DNA of 64,000 nucleotides from NCBI GenBank assembly GCA_029532415.1, contig JAQOTA010000008.1, positions 124,001-188,000 on the forward strand. The letters are read 5' to 3'. The DNA comes from Marasmius tenuissimus (lineage: Eukaryota > Basidiomycota > Agaricomycetes > Agaricales > Marasmiaceae). The notes below the pieces were generated by a model. It ran no database searches and had not been told where the DNA came from. It saw only the letters and a program-made list of their open reading frames with translations. Both the position numbers and the translations under genes were made by a program. Of the stretch, positions 21,640 through 35,129 are shown one piece after another (the first letter of the stretch is position 1; every line of letters starts with the position of its first letter).

Positions 21640-21946
21640 GTCTCTCCCTGCACGACGAGGCAGTGTACCATGCGTGAGATTCATCATGACGGCAAGAATA
21701 CCACGACATTGCCATGGGAATGATTTCTTTCGCTAACGGGCATGGGTCTGTTCAAGTTCACTGGTTCGGTGAAATTTAACAGGAAAAACACAGTACATTT
21801 GTAACACCTCAACCACGAGGCCAGCTGGGATTCAAATAAGTATCATTGATCAATGGGCGTTGCCCGCCGGTCTCGCTCTCCCTGTCATCTCTTCGACAAG
21901 ATCCTCCCATCCTTGTTTCCCTTCGGTTTCTCTTCGCTCTACTAGA
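21640..21946 (+). promoter_or_regulatory. Amplified upstream region of copy B
   Basis: It shares ACCATGCGTGAGATTCATCA, CCACGAGGCCAGCTGGG and a weakened CAAATAAG box at 21833 (114 bp before the ATG) with the other copies. The box is one base away from the CATAAG form of the other copies. Confidence 0.5.
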
Positions 21947-24523
21947 ATGTCTGGGAGCAGGTTCTTCTCAAACGCAAGCAGTATTCATATTGGTGACGGC
22001 GCGACCTTTTCAATTGTGGAGAGGGACCAAGTCACTACTCACAATGACATGGGCAGGGAAGCACGGTGGATTACTGTGGTGCGCACGAAATTATTCTGTC
22101 GAGAATAATACCCTGAGCCTCGAGTCTAGAACGGGGATACGTATCGAAGGATCCCCATAGGGGATATCATTGTACGGAGGAATGTGTCTTCAACGGTCCT
22201 GGATGTCACTGTCGACACCCGACGCCAAGTATCAACTTCCGAAGCATCACAAACATCTGGGGAGCTTAAAGTGGTAAAACTCAGGAAGACAACCCAACAC
22301 GTTGGATTATTGGGACTTCCGGGGGGCTTTACTGCGGTGAAGGTTGAGACAGTAGAGAAAGATCAAGCCGAGGCACTCGGCAGTGTGAGTTCACTTCAAG
22401 AGGTCTGATATAAAGAATAATGACACAAGTTCCTATAGATAATGGAGCGGCTGTGTCGGGAGATGTCGTCGCACCGGTACATCGAGCTCCTTTTAACTTG
22501 CATCACTGATTCAACTCTTACCAGGTCACCACTAATCATGCAGCTGGTGGGATTAGGCTGGTCGGAGCGGCCGACATTCCTATTCCACGACGGTAAGATA
22601 TACTCTCATTTCACCTCTGTGTAGATATTGACGGCGAACGTTGTAGAACTTGCCAACGGTGACGAATACATCGACGAGATTATAGCTGGAGGAGATTGGG
22701 TTGTATACTACTACCTTTGGTATACACAGGCATGTCTGGCCTTTCAATGTCCCGCATCGGCTGATAGTGCTTTCAGACAACCTCGCTTGTCGCTTTGCGC
22801 AACGATAACACTCTTATGATTCCGGTGGGTGGGGGTTATTTATAGAGCCAACTACCTATTAATAGCACAGCAGTTGTCGTCGAAGGAGATGTTTTGGACA
22901 TTCAACCCGAGAACCCACGCTTGGCAGTACGACGTGGCTTCTGTTTTCATTTCACCACCGAGTGAAAACATCTCTCGCAACCCACTCACCTATCCCCCAC
23001 CCCCACTTCGCCAAGACACCCGTCCACAGCTCGACGCCGACGGAATTGTCTCCTGCTTCGAAGAGCAACTCGGCGACTTCTTACATCTGATTGCGTCATC
23101 GGGTGCAACGAAGCACGTCAAAGACACGGTTATTTGACTTTTGGGACCGTTGTCGACCGCAACAAACCCGAGATCCTTGCCTACCTCCCTTCCACCCCTC
23201 CTCCCCAGTGGTTTTGTGAGAGTTACAGCGATGATCTTGATGCCAGCTACTCTACCTCTGGTATGTCTTATCATACATTCCATCCTCCCTTGTGCTGACT
23301 TCTCCAGTCCCCTCCCGTGTTGATCTCTTTTTCCAAAACACCGACCTTAACCGAGTACGCCTCGACTTCTCTTCTCGCCTTCCAGATTCACTTCAACGTC
23401 GCACCGCATACCTTAGCCAGTCTGTCCCGTTTTATGAAAATTGTCATGATTCTCGTAATGACCTTGGTGAGTGTCCCTAACAAATTCCCACTTTCTCTTG
23501 CCGATGACAAGTAGTGTTGATTGATGAGGTCCAATTCTCCCTTGTCGGCACCTTCCAATCCAACCCCACGAGTTCCACTACTCCGGCGTACCTGTTTGTT
23601 CCGCCCATTCCTGTTGAGGTAGTCAATAATGTTTACCGTATCCGTTATCCTCTTCCCGACACTCTCTTCTTCTGGTGCTCGGATCCCGATGGACAAAATG
23701 TCATTTGTGAGGAGAACTGGGAGGAATATGGGATCCCTCAGCTAGAAACCTTCACATGGATGGGTTCATCGTGGACCTGGAATATGTACGAATCGGTGCG
23801 AGATCATCTAAGGAAGAAGAGCTGTGCTTTGGACGGGAGGCAATATGCACGGGAACACGATTATCCCGAGCTGGCATATGGTGAGTGATAGTTTGGCGAG
23901 ATAATCGAGACTAGTAGCTTTACGTTTGTAACATTAGGCGATCCTCACAGCCCCAGGATCACGGTTGTGGAGGAGCCGGATATACCTGAAGACATCGATG
24001 ATTTCTCCGAGCAGTCGGAACACCAAGGTTAGTCTTTCCACTCCTTACTATGACAATCCTACTCATGATAGAGCTGTAGATGATGCCAATGATATTGATT
24101 TGATACCTCTCGACCAACCCAGCAGCGAAGCGCTGGAAAGTCGATGCATTGAGGCTAATCATATTGAGACGTGTGCGGATATGGCTCCTTATGACTCCCA
24201 TCTGGGTCTTGTTTTTAATTTGTTCTCAGCTACTTACTTATCGGATAAAGACGACCAAGAGGGCCCCAAAGCGCGTAGTATCCATGATCTAGGTCAGTAC
24301 CACTTTGGTAGAATACTCGAATTATACTCGGCTACTGATCTTGACTGAACCTCCCGTAGCACCGTCGCGTCGTTCCTCTCAATTCTATAGCAACGAGTAT
24401 CAACCGCCGGCATGGCCTCGAGCTATATACGAGCTCTTCGTGCTGGCTTGGTCGATCGCCGTGGTCATACTCTCTGTCGGTGTTGACAGAGTGACAAGGG
24501 TGGTGGGCAGGACACGCCCATAG
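21947..24523 (+). pseudogene. Family copy B (exon 7 frameshift)
   Basis: It has the same 12-exon model as copy A: 21947-22078, 22130-22384, 22439-22476, 22525-22592, 22647-22729, 22777-22824, 22874-23260, 23308-23466, 23515-23880, 23938-24027, 24080-24292 and 24360-24523. Exon 7 is 387 nt instead of the 406 nt seen in A, C, D and E. Nineteen bases encoding part of DLSDFARH are missing near 23125, which shifts the frame to a TGA at 23135-23137 and leaves a product of about 295 residues. The splice sites and the downstream exons, including the membrane tail, are still well preserved, so the lesion is recent. The truncated protein would keep the kinase-like N-lobe but lose the anchor. Confidence 0.8.
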
Positions 24524-27500
24524 AATATGGGCGTTATATCGATAGCTGAGACAGGGAAAGAAACCACGGTTGCCTAACGAATAGACTGATAAGTATCCGG
24601 ACGTAGGATGTTTCGAAAAGTGTGCGCATAAATGTGTTATTTTATCATATACCGTGCTTGTTCGTAGTATGAGTTACTCCATTGAACATTGTGAATATGC
24701 CCAAGTATTAAATCGCGAAACCAGGGCATATAATATCTTCTCAGATTTTTTCAGGTATCTGGGGAAATGAGAACATAAGTACGAGGTTTACCCGATTGAG
24801 GATAACAATCGTACTTATACCTCGAGGTTCCAATGACCGCCAGAGTGAACAATACCTACCAGAACCGGCGCTTTGATCAGAATGGCAAACTACGGCGCCC
24901 TGGAGACTCGAGGGAGCAGTTTCTTGAATTTCTCGGCTGAGAAGATACAATAGCACTAGCAAGGGCCTCCCCAGACAAAGACAGATACCAAAGATCTGTG
25001 ATTGGAGGAACACATGAGCCGAATACGACGCGAGAGCACACCTTCAGCAACATCACGGGGATGGTGAGTCTGTGCACCAGCATACACTTCCATCGTGGCC
25101 CTTGACATCGTTACCTAGCTTCACGAGGATGGCAGTAAAAGAACCTATCTCTAGGTCATTCCAAACTGAACGGCTTGGCCATTACCCCATCACAGGTCTG
25201 GCTACAGCAAAGACAGACGCAGGAATAAGCGGAAGCACGGGAACCTGGCTTTGAAATCCGGTCCTGGCGTCAATCTCCAGAGGTACGAGTTCAAGTAAAA
25301 AGGACCAATGTTCAGTAAAGAAACTCCTACCCTCGAATGGAACCGCCTGAGGGTTTAGTTCGTCATGATTTTGCTGGTAAAGACTCGGAGCTATTGGTAG
25401 CCACTGGAGCTCGCGTCAATAGGACGGAATGATCTCAATTTGGGAGGGAGTTCCGATAAAAAATCTAGATTGAGCACGTTGGGAGCTCCGTCTCTGCTCT
25501 TGTTTTGACCGCCACTATTGTCTCGCTTAGCACTATCAGTGGATTCAACGCGCTGAATGATTGCTGTCTCAGGCTCCAAGGTTCTCGAGTACCAGGGAGT
25601 AAATATTTCGCCACCAGAGGCCACCCTTGATGTCAAATCGATTTCTTGTAGCAAAAGTCGCTTCTTGCCACAATGATGAAGATCTAATATGATGGTCAGG
25701 TATAGACGTTGGTTTCAAACAGCAGTAACCCGCAAAATATTGTTCTATTGCTCTCACCGAGGTAGACGTTCGAACCTCTCCCACAACATCGGCGGTCTGT
25801 CCCCCTCTCCAAAACCTAGGTATGATCCCATCACCCGCACCGGCTTCTGCTCTGCCAAATCGTACCTTCGAAGATCACCGTAGCCGTCACATCGACCCTC
25901 CTTCAATGAATTGCGACTGAAATAACTAAATACGCGCATCAGCCTCCGGGGAAAACGTGTAGGAAGTCAACGGAATTACGCTCACCTCCCTCATGAATTC
26001 TGCACAGCATTGCCTCTACCGGCCCCCTCTGCAGCGTGGGCCTAAAGCTTCGATACTGGCCCCCACTCCTTCAATCATCCAAGAATCTGTAACCCGCCGT
26101 GATACATCGAGGGAGTCTGTGAGTAACGGTGATAGAAAAAGCAAGATGCCGGCACGAAGGTGCCCAGCCTTGATATTCGAAGTTCCGGTACCTAGTACGA
26201 GACCGTTCAATAAGGTAGGTACTTGGGCTTCTCGTTATTAGCTCACCAATGATACTGTGGGTAATATGATCAAGAGGGTAGTTGCCAGCCTTGGGGCATG
26301 TGTCGTGACTTCGAGGGTACATAGGTGGGGGCGAGTACTACGAGATTCCAGCAGGCCGTAACGCTCGTCTCGTCGTCAGTAGCCAGTGAAACATACAAAT
26401 CCCTGCAAGTTGAACAATTCAGTGCTTCTGACTGAGAGAAATAACATTTGTCACTCGACCCTCAGTATTTTCTGCTATCCCCACGCTTCCCATATGATCG
26501 TGAGCAAAAATCATCTTGTCGACAGGTACATAGTACCGGGGCGTGGGTGGCGAACAACCAGCTAACGGGCATGCACAAATTCATTTTGGTGCGTTGTATC
26601 GATTCTTGAGCCGGCAAGTGTACTTTAGCACAGATTCTAGCACTCGCGAAACGATGTGGGGTGTGACAAAAAATAGACCTCGTGAAATGTAGCGGGTTCG
26701 GGTTGAGAAAGGAGGTCTGAGGTAGCCATGAGAGTGAATTATATAGGTTGCAATGACCAAAAAAGGAGCTGTCTGCTCAACAATCTCTCGCTTCCTGGAC
26801 AGCTATCGCTAGGAGTCCAGCAGTTATATTGCAGCAACCAGGAGTCCAACGAGTTTTGAACAGGGATCGGTAAGCAGGTAAAGGCTGATTTGATAGCCTC
26901 CCCGTGTATACCAACTTCTCTTCCAGCTTGCGACTCGTATGGTCACCATAGGCGTCGCTTCGACCTTTTTCCGTTCATTTGCACCTAAACTGACGTTGTA
27001 ATATGGGTGTTAGCCTCGAGAAACAGTGGTAAATCAACAACTCTACGCTCACCTCGTATGCTTTTCCCCAATACCAGTATTCCGTTGGTCCCTGACTTTC
27101 TGTAGTATAGGTCTACAGCCCTACTACTGGCACCGATCCCTCCACATCGATCTGAATAAACATTGCCCGTCTTGATACGATGACTTCAAACCCCGGTCTC
27201 AAAGCTACGGCAATGAAAGAGCAAGACCTAGACAAGCATATGCTTGGTCTCGGTAATTAGAGCTCCGGTTCCTGGTACGAGACCGTTCAACGAGCTAAGT
27301 TTCTCGTTCTTGGACCAGGCAATGATGTGGTAGGTGACAATCAAACGATTAAAACGAACCTTGGCCATATGCTGTTGCGCGTAGCATGCGTAACGTACAC
27401 CGAGGGCAAATCAGTGGGCGAGAGCTTCCGAGATGCAGGTACTCCCAGTCCCTTCACCGATGGCCTTTGGACGTTCTTTTGACCTTCATGATTAGCGACT

Positions 27501-28130
27501 CGGGACTTGAAAAACAGCAAAGAAACGTTGCCTGCTTGCCACGACCTTTCGATTCTGATGGTATCCACACGACAACTAGTTCAGTCGTCGGGGTATGCGG
27601 TTGAGGTTCTACTAGCAAAACTGGATTTTGGGATGTCGTGTGCTCTCCGAGCAATACGTCGGGAAGACATCCTCCTATATACCTGGTACATAATACAGCA
27701 CGTCAGTCTCAAAATGAATGAGGTATCGATGATATTCACCTCCCTCAATCACGGCACCCCTTCCAGTCACTTGCTCGCGTTCTTTCCCTCCAGCGATATC
27801 CATCCAGATGGGAGATCCTACGTATGTAGAGTTGCGAGTGAGGTACTGCCGTCATTCAAAAGGGTGAAGAATAAGATGCGCCATACCGACGAAAGCCATT
27901 AAAGATGACCGGCTGTTGAGCATGTTGGATGCTGGTCGCGAGTGGTAGTTCCCAATATTTTTGCCTCTGCTCGATGTTCGGCGCCAAAAAACATTTCAAT
28001 TGTTGAATGAATATATGTTTGATTTCAATGCTGTATTCGAGGATGGCTGAGAGCAGCTATCACAACGACTAGCAAGATAGATGTACACAAAATGAGACAG
28101 AATAGTACTAGAACGCACCGAATTGGACCT
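24524..28130. repeat. Spacer block Q downstream of copy B
   Basis: This is the counterpart of 12603-16570. The first 750 bp is almost identical to the A spacer, and the rest is recognisable but diverged. No frame is conserved between the copies. I see no supported gene. Confidence 0.6.
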
Positions 28131-28727
28131 GTTAAACGCTTGATGAATTATTACCCATTCTTTCCTTTCTCGACATACAAGTGCATGTAGCGATTGAGTA
28201 GCAAGGTTAGTGAGATCTCCCAGAGTATAGCGACAAGTGTCTAACGTCTCGTGGTCCTCTTGCCTTGACCGGGGTCTATTCAGCCAGCCGGGAGCGCTAA
28301 TAATAGCCAATTTTGAAAGGTTCGGGCAACCTGGGCACGTTATCAAGACGAGTATAAGGATGACGTTCACGAAAGGCTGCTCGATAGCTGCAGCATTCGC
28401 TCCCATGCCGCTCTGTAGCGCAATAATCCGAGTAAATAGTTCCATCGTCTGAAATTTTCTTTCATCCCCAGTGAAAGAACTATAAGCGAGCCGAACATAA
28501 TCTCGAGCATGTTTACCTATATTCATATAGGTGGCGCCAACATTGAAGATCCCGGATATGTCATACTCTGTCGTCACATATGCATATGTGGGAAGCGGGG
28601 GTAGATTCACAACGGAATCAAGTCTTCCGCTGTATCCAGGTGAAATTCCCCATTCCCCGTCTTGGTCGAGATGAGGTATCAAAGTGGCAAAACTACAAAA
28701 CAGATTGAGGAATTCCCTATGGGTCAA
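27996..28727 (-). pseudogene. Unrecognised - strand ORF, likely exon remnant
   Basis: A 243-codon open stretch begins MTHREFLNLFCSF and contains YDISGIFNVGATYMNIGKHA and a hydrophobic segment (VNVILILVLITC). Part of it (28220-28420) aligns at DNA level with 59290-59490, but the reading frames of the two copies do not stay in register. The 3' third lies in the repeated spacer. It could be an exon of a decayed gene. I do not recognise the product and cannot place introns. Confidence 0.3.
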
Positions 28728-30460
28728 TATACCTCAAGCCTTGTCATCCTAAACATTGATACAGCTGTGGCCCATATTCATTCGAAATGTTATCAATTTT
28801 TGTTCGGTGATGTCAAGTGGACTTTCGGGCATCTCACCAGCAAAACTTTCCAGTTTTGAGAAGTTGGATGGGCGTCGACAATCCACATCTCAAGCTCAAA
28901 CATTGCGAAAAATCTGTTTCCGAGCGATAAAACATTCCATCCCTGGCACTTCACGGTCAGCGAGTTATGCAGACTGATTTATATTATCTGAACGAACGCT
29001 CCAGTGAACATGCCGGGTAGTGACAAAAAACCTTGGTCACGATCTGAGCCTCGTCGGATTTGTCCTTCAGATCTTCAGCGCTTCAGCCTTTATAATAACG
29101 GGATTGTCGAAGTGGTTTAGTGGAAACGACAGGGCTGGGACCTGGAAGAAGGTAGTCATGTGCACGGGGCTCGGGAGTTCCCCACTCTTGCCATTATTCG
29201 GAGGCTTGAGCTCCACTCAAACTTGATTGATTAATCATGACAGTGAGTCGGTGGCTCATTAATTCTCGCTTGTCAACCATTTGACGCAGTATCCGTTCAA
29301 GGAGCTTTGACCAGGTGCTGCTCTCTCGTGGGACCTTTCTGATTGATTTCTTGTTCTGTAGGAGCAATGGTCGGCAACTGTAAGGAAAGTAGACGATCAG
29401 ATCCAGCGCTCAAATTGGAGTGAAGTCTTGGTGAAGTCTGCGAAGTATGTATCGGCTGAGGGAAATGGCTTGGGCTGAATACAAGTGCGTTATGCTCTCT
29501 TTTTCTGATTCGATGCTGTTCTTAATAGCTCGTTTTCTAGTAGCTTTCCATGTCGCGAAGAATATTTTACTCAGCCTGAGATTCGTTGTCTCCTTGAAAT
29601 CCGAACACTTCAAGCCGGTGGGTTCATCGATGTAAATTCACTATGGAAACCTGCAAGGAATCCAGAAACCACATGTGAATCATCTCTGTTGACTGGTACA
29701 TGCCAAGAAACTCGAATATAACTCTCTGATCTCGTCCCCTGTTCGGTGTTCTCAATCTTCCTAGACTCTCGAGTTTCGAATTGAATCTATCAGGCCTCTG
29801 CACAATCGGTCCCCATTAACTCTCGACATTTCTGAGGAAATCATTGGAGATCATCTGGACTACACCTCAGGACTCGAGAACGGCACATCGCCCTTATGTT
29901 ACCCTCACTTCCTGCTAGTGCTCCGCTGGGTCTTAATCAATCTCCCGAGTCGTATTGACCCAGAATTACTTTCAGTTTGGACTGGGACGGGAGCAAACAC
30001 CATACTAGATCAGCCGCCAGCGTTGACCCTCCTCAAATCACAACTATTTATCTCTTGACCTCGAGTGTACGGTCGCGGTGCTGGGGCTCGATATGCTAAC
30101 CGGGTTTAGCCTACATGACGGCCAGAGGTGAGGCTCGGGATTGCTCAGCTTACTTCCTCAGAAGGTCAGAATTACTTATCTCACCCTGTTGAATCTATAG
30201 CATTGGCTATGCAAACTTGTGATAGATCGCTATCAAAGTAAATCCGAACCAATCAGAACCTGATTGATTTCGTTTCTGAGACAACATAGACGCGCAGGGC
30301 TTAGGTTTTTGGTACGTACGTAACGTACTAAACAGCGACTTTTTTTGTGTGATTTAGTTCATCTATAACTGTAGAACTGCCATCGCTCAAGTGACTTACT
30401 CGGAAGATGGCTAACCAGACTTCTACTCTCCTTTGGGGACTCGGTATTATAATCTGGTAG
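28728..30460. other. Spacer without a supported gene
   Basis: Only short unrelated open stretches occur here. This segment lacks the R block that precedes copies A, B and E, so copy C has a different upstream neighbourhood beyond its proximal promoter. Confidence 0.45.
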
Positions 30461-30735
30461 TGATCGTGCGTGAGGTTCATCACAACAATTACCACACTTT
30501 TGATGGTACACATGCACTCTTTTGCCATGCCACCGGTCGTGAGTGCGTTCGGCGGTACTCTGACTCCGTGTAATTAATAATGGCGAGCACAGCAAAGCTG
30601 ACCACGGGTCCGGCGGGCCTTTACATAAGTAATGATGGATGCTGTTCATGTTTCTCTACCGCAGACTCTCGCCGTCATCATTTCACAAGGATTCTCCCTC
30701 CTCTCATACCTTTTAATTTCCCCCGCTCGACTAGA
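30461..30735 (+). promoter_or_regulatory. Upstream region of copy C, diverged
   Basis: It keeps GTGCGTGAGGTTCATCACAA and a CATAAG box at 30624 (112 bp before the ATG), but much of the rest differs from copies A, B, D and E. Conservation of the box despite the divergence supports a core-promoter role. Confidence 0.5.
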
Positions 30736-33417
30736 ATGGCCGGCAGCACTTTCTTCACGAATGCGAGCAATGTTCAAATAGGTGATGGTGCAACTTTCCC
30801 AATCGCGGGTAGGGACCAAGTCAACATTTACAACAACTCAGGGAGGGAGTCCCAGTGGATTACTTTGGTGTGTATAGATTTGCTCTGTGTTGAGAATAAC
30901 ACTTTAAACCTTGAGTTTAGAATGGGAATACATATCGAAGGTTTCCAATGGGGGACATCATTGTACGGAGGAATGTATCTTCAACTGTTCGGACTGTCAC
31001 TGTCAACACCCGACGCCCAGTATCAACCTGCGGGGCATCACCAGAGTTGAGGGAGCTTAAAGTGGTTAAAGTCAGGAAGACAACCCAACATGTTGGGTTA
31101 TTAGGACTTCCAGGGGGCTTTACTGCAGTGAAGTTTGAAATGGTGGAGAAAGATCAAGCCGAGGAATTGAGAAGCGTGAGTCCAATCCAAGAGGTTCAAT
31201 AGATGATAAACTACATGAGTCACCACAGATTATGGAGCGGGTGTGTCGGGAAATGACTTCTCAAGGGTACATCAACTCCTTCTAAGTTCTAACTGACACA
31301 TGACTGATTCAACTCTTTATCAGGTCACCACTATTCACCCAGCTGGCTGGGTTCGGCTGGTCGGAGCAGCCGACATTTTTACTTCATGACGGTACAATTT
31401 CTGCTCAGTAAGGCTCGGTGTAGATGTTGACGGCAGACATTGAAGAACTTGCAAATGGCGATGAATACACTGAAGACATCATAGCTGGGGGAAATTGGAT
31501 TGTATACTACTACCTTTGGTATACACAGGTATGCTTAGCCTTTCAACATCTAGCATCTTCTGATAGTGTTTGCAGGCTACCTCGTTTGCTACATTGCAGA
31601 GCGACAAGAGTCTCATGGTGCCAGTGAGTGGGTTGTTTTTAGCGCCGACTATCTATTGATAGCACAGGAGGTTTTGAACAGATGGGATCTTTGGAGCTTC
31701 AACCCCAGAACCCATGCTTGGCAGTACGACCTGCCTTCTATTTCATTTTCACCACCACGCGACATCATCTCTCTTGACCCACTCACCTATTTCCTAACCC
31801 CACTTCGTCAAGACACTCATCCGCAACTCGATGCCGACGGAATTGTCTCCTGCTTCGAAGAGCAATTCGGCGACTTTTTACATCTGATTGCGTCAATGGG
31901 GTGGACGAGGCACGTTCAAGACCTGTCATACTTCGCACGACATGGTTATTTGACTTTCGGGGCCATTGTCAACTGCAACCAGCCCGGAATCCTGGCCCAT
32001 TTCCCTTCCATCCCTCCTCCCGAGTGGTTCTGCACTAGTTACAGCTCCGATCTCGAAGCCAGCTACTCTGCCTCTGGTATGTTCATCTTCCCGTTTCATC
32101 CTCCCTTGTGCTGAGATCTTCAGTCCCCTCCCGAGTTGACCTCTCATTCCAAAGCATCGGCTGCAACCGAGTGCGCCTAGACTTTTTCCTTTGCCTTCCA
32201 GATCGACTTCGACATCGCACTGCGTATCTCAGCCAGTCTTTTCTGTTTGCGGAAGCCTGTGATGATCCGTATCATGACCTTGGTGAGCTTCCCTAACAAT
32301 TTCCCACTCTCCTATTGATGATGATTTTTGCGCAGTGTTTATTGATGATGTCCGATTCTCCCTTCTCGGCACCTTCCGATCCGACCCTGCGAGGTCCACT
32401 ACCCCAGCGTACCTGTTCGTTCCGCCCATTCCTGTTGAGGTGGTCGATAACGTTTACTGTATCCGTTATCCCCTTCCCGACACTCTCTTCTTCTGGTGCT
32501 CAGATCCCGACGGACAGAATGTCATTTGTGAGGAGCACTGGGAGGCGTATGGAATCTCTCAGCTGGAAATTTTTACATGGATAGGTTCGTTGTGGTGGGA
32601 TAGACACGAGACAGTGCGAGATCATTTAAGGAAGAAGAGCTGTGCTTTGGACGGGAGGCAATATGCGAGGGAACATGGTTATCCCGAGCTGGCATATGGT
32701 GTGTGTTTGTTTAGCGAGGCACTCGAGACTATCTTTATGTAGACAACATTAGGGGATCCTCACAACCCCAGGACTGCAGTCGTGGAAGAGCCAGATACAC
32801 CTGAACAAATTGATAGCTCTCCTGAGCAGTTGAAGCACCAAGGTTAGTCTTCCCATCCCTTACTACGCCAATCATCACTATCCTGTACTCATGGTAGAGT
32901 TGCAGGTGACCCCAATGTTATTAACTCATCACCTATCGACCAACCCAGCAGCGAAGCGCCAGAAGCTCAATGCTTCGAGGCCGCCCAAATCAAGACATGC
33001 GCAGGTATTGTTCCTTATGATCCCATCTAAGTCTTGTTTTTGATCCGTTCTAAGCTATTTCATCGCCAACCGAGAACCACCAAGAGGACCCCAAAACACG
33101 TATCATCCATGATTTAGGTCGGTACCACTTTGGTAGCATACTGGTTTCATACTCGACTACCGATCCCGACTGAAGCTCCTACAGCGCCGTCACGTCGTCA
33201 TTCCCGATCACAGAGCAATGAGTATCAACCACCGGCTTGGCCTCGAGCGATATACGAGTTCCTCGTGTTAGTTTGGTCGATCGCCGTGGTCGTAATGTCC
33301 GTTGGTTCTGACAGAGTGACACGAGTAGTGAGCAGTACAAGCCCAGAGAAGATTGGTGACGGATCGATAGTTGAGACGGGGAAAGAAACCACGGATTTCG
33401 TAGCTAGAGTATGTTAG
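30736..33417 (+). CDS. Family copy C: pseudokinase-like, C-terminally anchored protein (13 exons, intact)
   Basis: Exons are 30736-30867, 30921-31175, 31229-31266, 31324-31391, 31446-31528, 31576-31623, 31671-32076, 32124-32282, 32336-32698, 32753-32842, 32906-33004, 33055-33117 and 33185-33417. They total 2037 nt, or 678 residues, with no stop. It is the most diverged full copy and keeps an intron (33005-33054) that A, B and E have turned into coding sequence. N-lobe features match copy A, including a Lys in the AVKFE segment. The anchor has the form FLVLVWSIAVVVMSV, followed by a tail that runs into a C-specific insertion and ends at 33417. Purifying constraint is suggested by an open frame over 13 exons despite the divergence. 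The role is unknown; a membrane-tethered signalling or recognition protein is a guess. Confidence 0.75.
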
Positions 33418-33634
33418 AGGATGGGCTAGAAAGTGGGTGTAGGCAGTTCAAAAGGCGGACCCCCACGGTTCGGATCTACTGCGAACTTCGTGTGCCGTGA
33501 GCTCGTCCAGACAGTGTGGGAACCGTCCCGGGGTCGAAGGCGTAGTTAGCTGCTTGTATGCTAGGATAAGCCCCGGACCCGGGGTTCAGTACGTGAACCA
33601 TGCCGTGTAATACACTCCTCCTCCCGGCCCACGA
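33400..33634. other. GC-richer insertion specific to copy C
   Basis: In A, B and E the stretch after GAAACCACGG or its equivalent leads directly to ..CGAATAGACTGATAAGTATCC. In C about 235 bp of unrelated, GC-richer sequence intervenes (CGGACCCCCACGGTTCGGAT, CCCCGGACCCGGGGTTC) before CACGAACTGATCGGTATCC. The CCCCGGACCCGGGG part is nearly palindromic. It also supplies the last codons and the stop of copy C. No TIR or TSD is clear. Confidence 0.5.
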
Positions 33635-35129
33635 ACTGATCGGTATCCCGACGTAGAATGTATGGGAAAATGCGCTCACAATTGTGATATTCAACACGTA
33701 CCGTGCTCGTTCATAGCATCAATCGCTCCATTGAATGACGTGAATATGCCCAAGTAAATTGCAAATCTCGTCGTACAATATCTTTTCGCGTTCTGCTAGG
33801 TACCTGGAGAAATAGAAACATGAGTACGAGGTCCAGTCAAATCAGGATCACAATCCTACTGATACCTTGAGGCTTCAGTGAACAATAGTTGACCAATATC
33901 AAATGGAACCAGCGCTTTCGTCACAATAGGAAACCACGGCGACAGGCTCGAGAAGAAACATTTGCTGGGACTCCTCAGCTAAGAAGATACAAGGGCACTT
34001 GCGAGGGTCTCCCATCCTCAAAGACTAAAAACACATATCTGAGATTGGGGGAAGACATGAGTAGAGCACGACGCCAGAGCACGCGTTCAGCATTATCACA
34101 GGGTTTGTGAGTTTGTTCGCCAACATACTGGTACCTGGTATGAGAGCATTTGATGAAGTAGGCTCTCTCGCCGATCTAACCACCGATGCTGCGAGTGATG
34201 ATCAAAGGGCTGAAACCTACTGAAACTGGCCTTGGGGCAGTCATGTTGCTCGTACCGTGCACAACATACGCGAAAAACAGGTGAGTGGGTGAGAACTCCA
34301 CGAAATTCGGGTTGTTTGCAACGGTCTTTTCCTTACTGATGGACTCTAAGTGGTCCAAGTCCCGGATGGTGAATGAGTCAGTACTGGGCCAATTTGAGGA
34401 TGGACACCTTTCTGAGCTCACCGGAGGCACTCAGCCCTCAGTATTCTCCGGTGATATTCACATTATTTGTTCCCCGCGTTTTCCACCATAATAAAGCTCA
34501 TGATGAGTCTACGGCAAGGATAACCGTTCACAGAATAGCCAGCCGGGGCCCGAACCACCTTGTTGCGTTGTTGACAGGTCCACAGCATTAGGTGCTCTGG
34601 TGGCTTACAGCCAGCGAACGGACGCGAACAGATTCATTTTGGTGCACAGTCCCGAGTCATCGAGTATGCTTCGACAAATATGCTCGCACTGCCAGCAAAC
34701 GATGTGGTTAGTGATTGGTTATAGATGGTTGGTCGTCTAAGAGAGGCTCGGGATTCGTCGTTGTAGTGGTGCATATGGCCCTTTGCTGAACGGGTTTTCT
34801 ATCACGAAGTTGGCCTTTCAAGTCAGCGAGAGGTAAAAGTTACTGTGACGTACCTCGTACCGTATATGATGTATTGTCTTCTCATCCGTGACCTGACCCC
34901 TGAAGATTTTGGCAAGGCAGGTCCGTGAGGAGATAGGAAGGTGGACACAGATAGTTTACTCATATGAGCTTATTTTGTATCCCTCATCAGGGGCAGAATC
35001 CTCCTCATGAACTATCAGGCGTTAGCTAACCATTGAGCTCCGAGAATTTCGGGAGGTCTTCTTTGGATGTCGACTTTCGCCTTGGGTATAGGCATCAAGA
35101 GAAGCTGAAACGCACCGCTGAGACCGATT
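33635..35129. repeat. Spacer downstream of copy C, diverged Q-type
   Basis: It shares segments with 12700-14700 and 48720-50160, for example AATATCTTTTCGCGTTCTG, CTGGAGAAATAGAAACATGAG and CACAGTCCCGAGTC. No gene is supported. Confidence 0.5.

Noticed and set aside
27996..28727. A 243-codon - strand ORF as a complete gene
   Set aside because: The related sequence at 59.3 kb does not keep the frame, and part of the ORF lies in repeated spacer. It is kept only as a low-confidence remnant.
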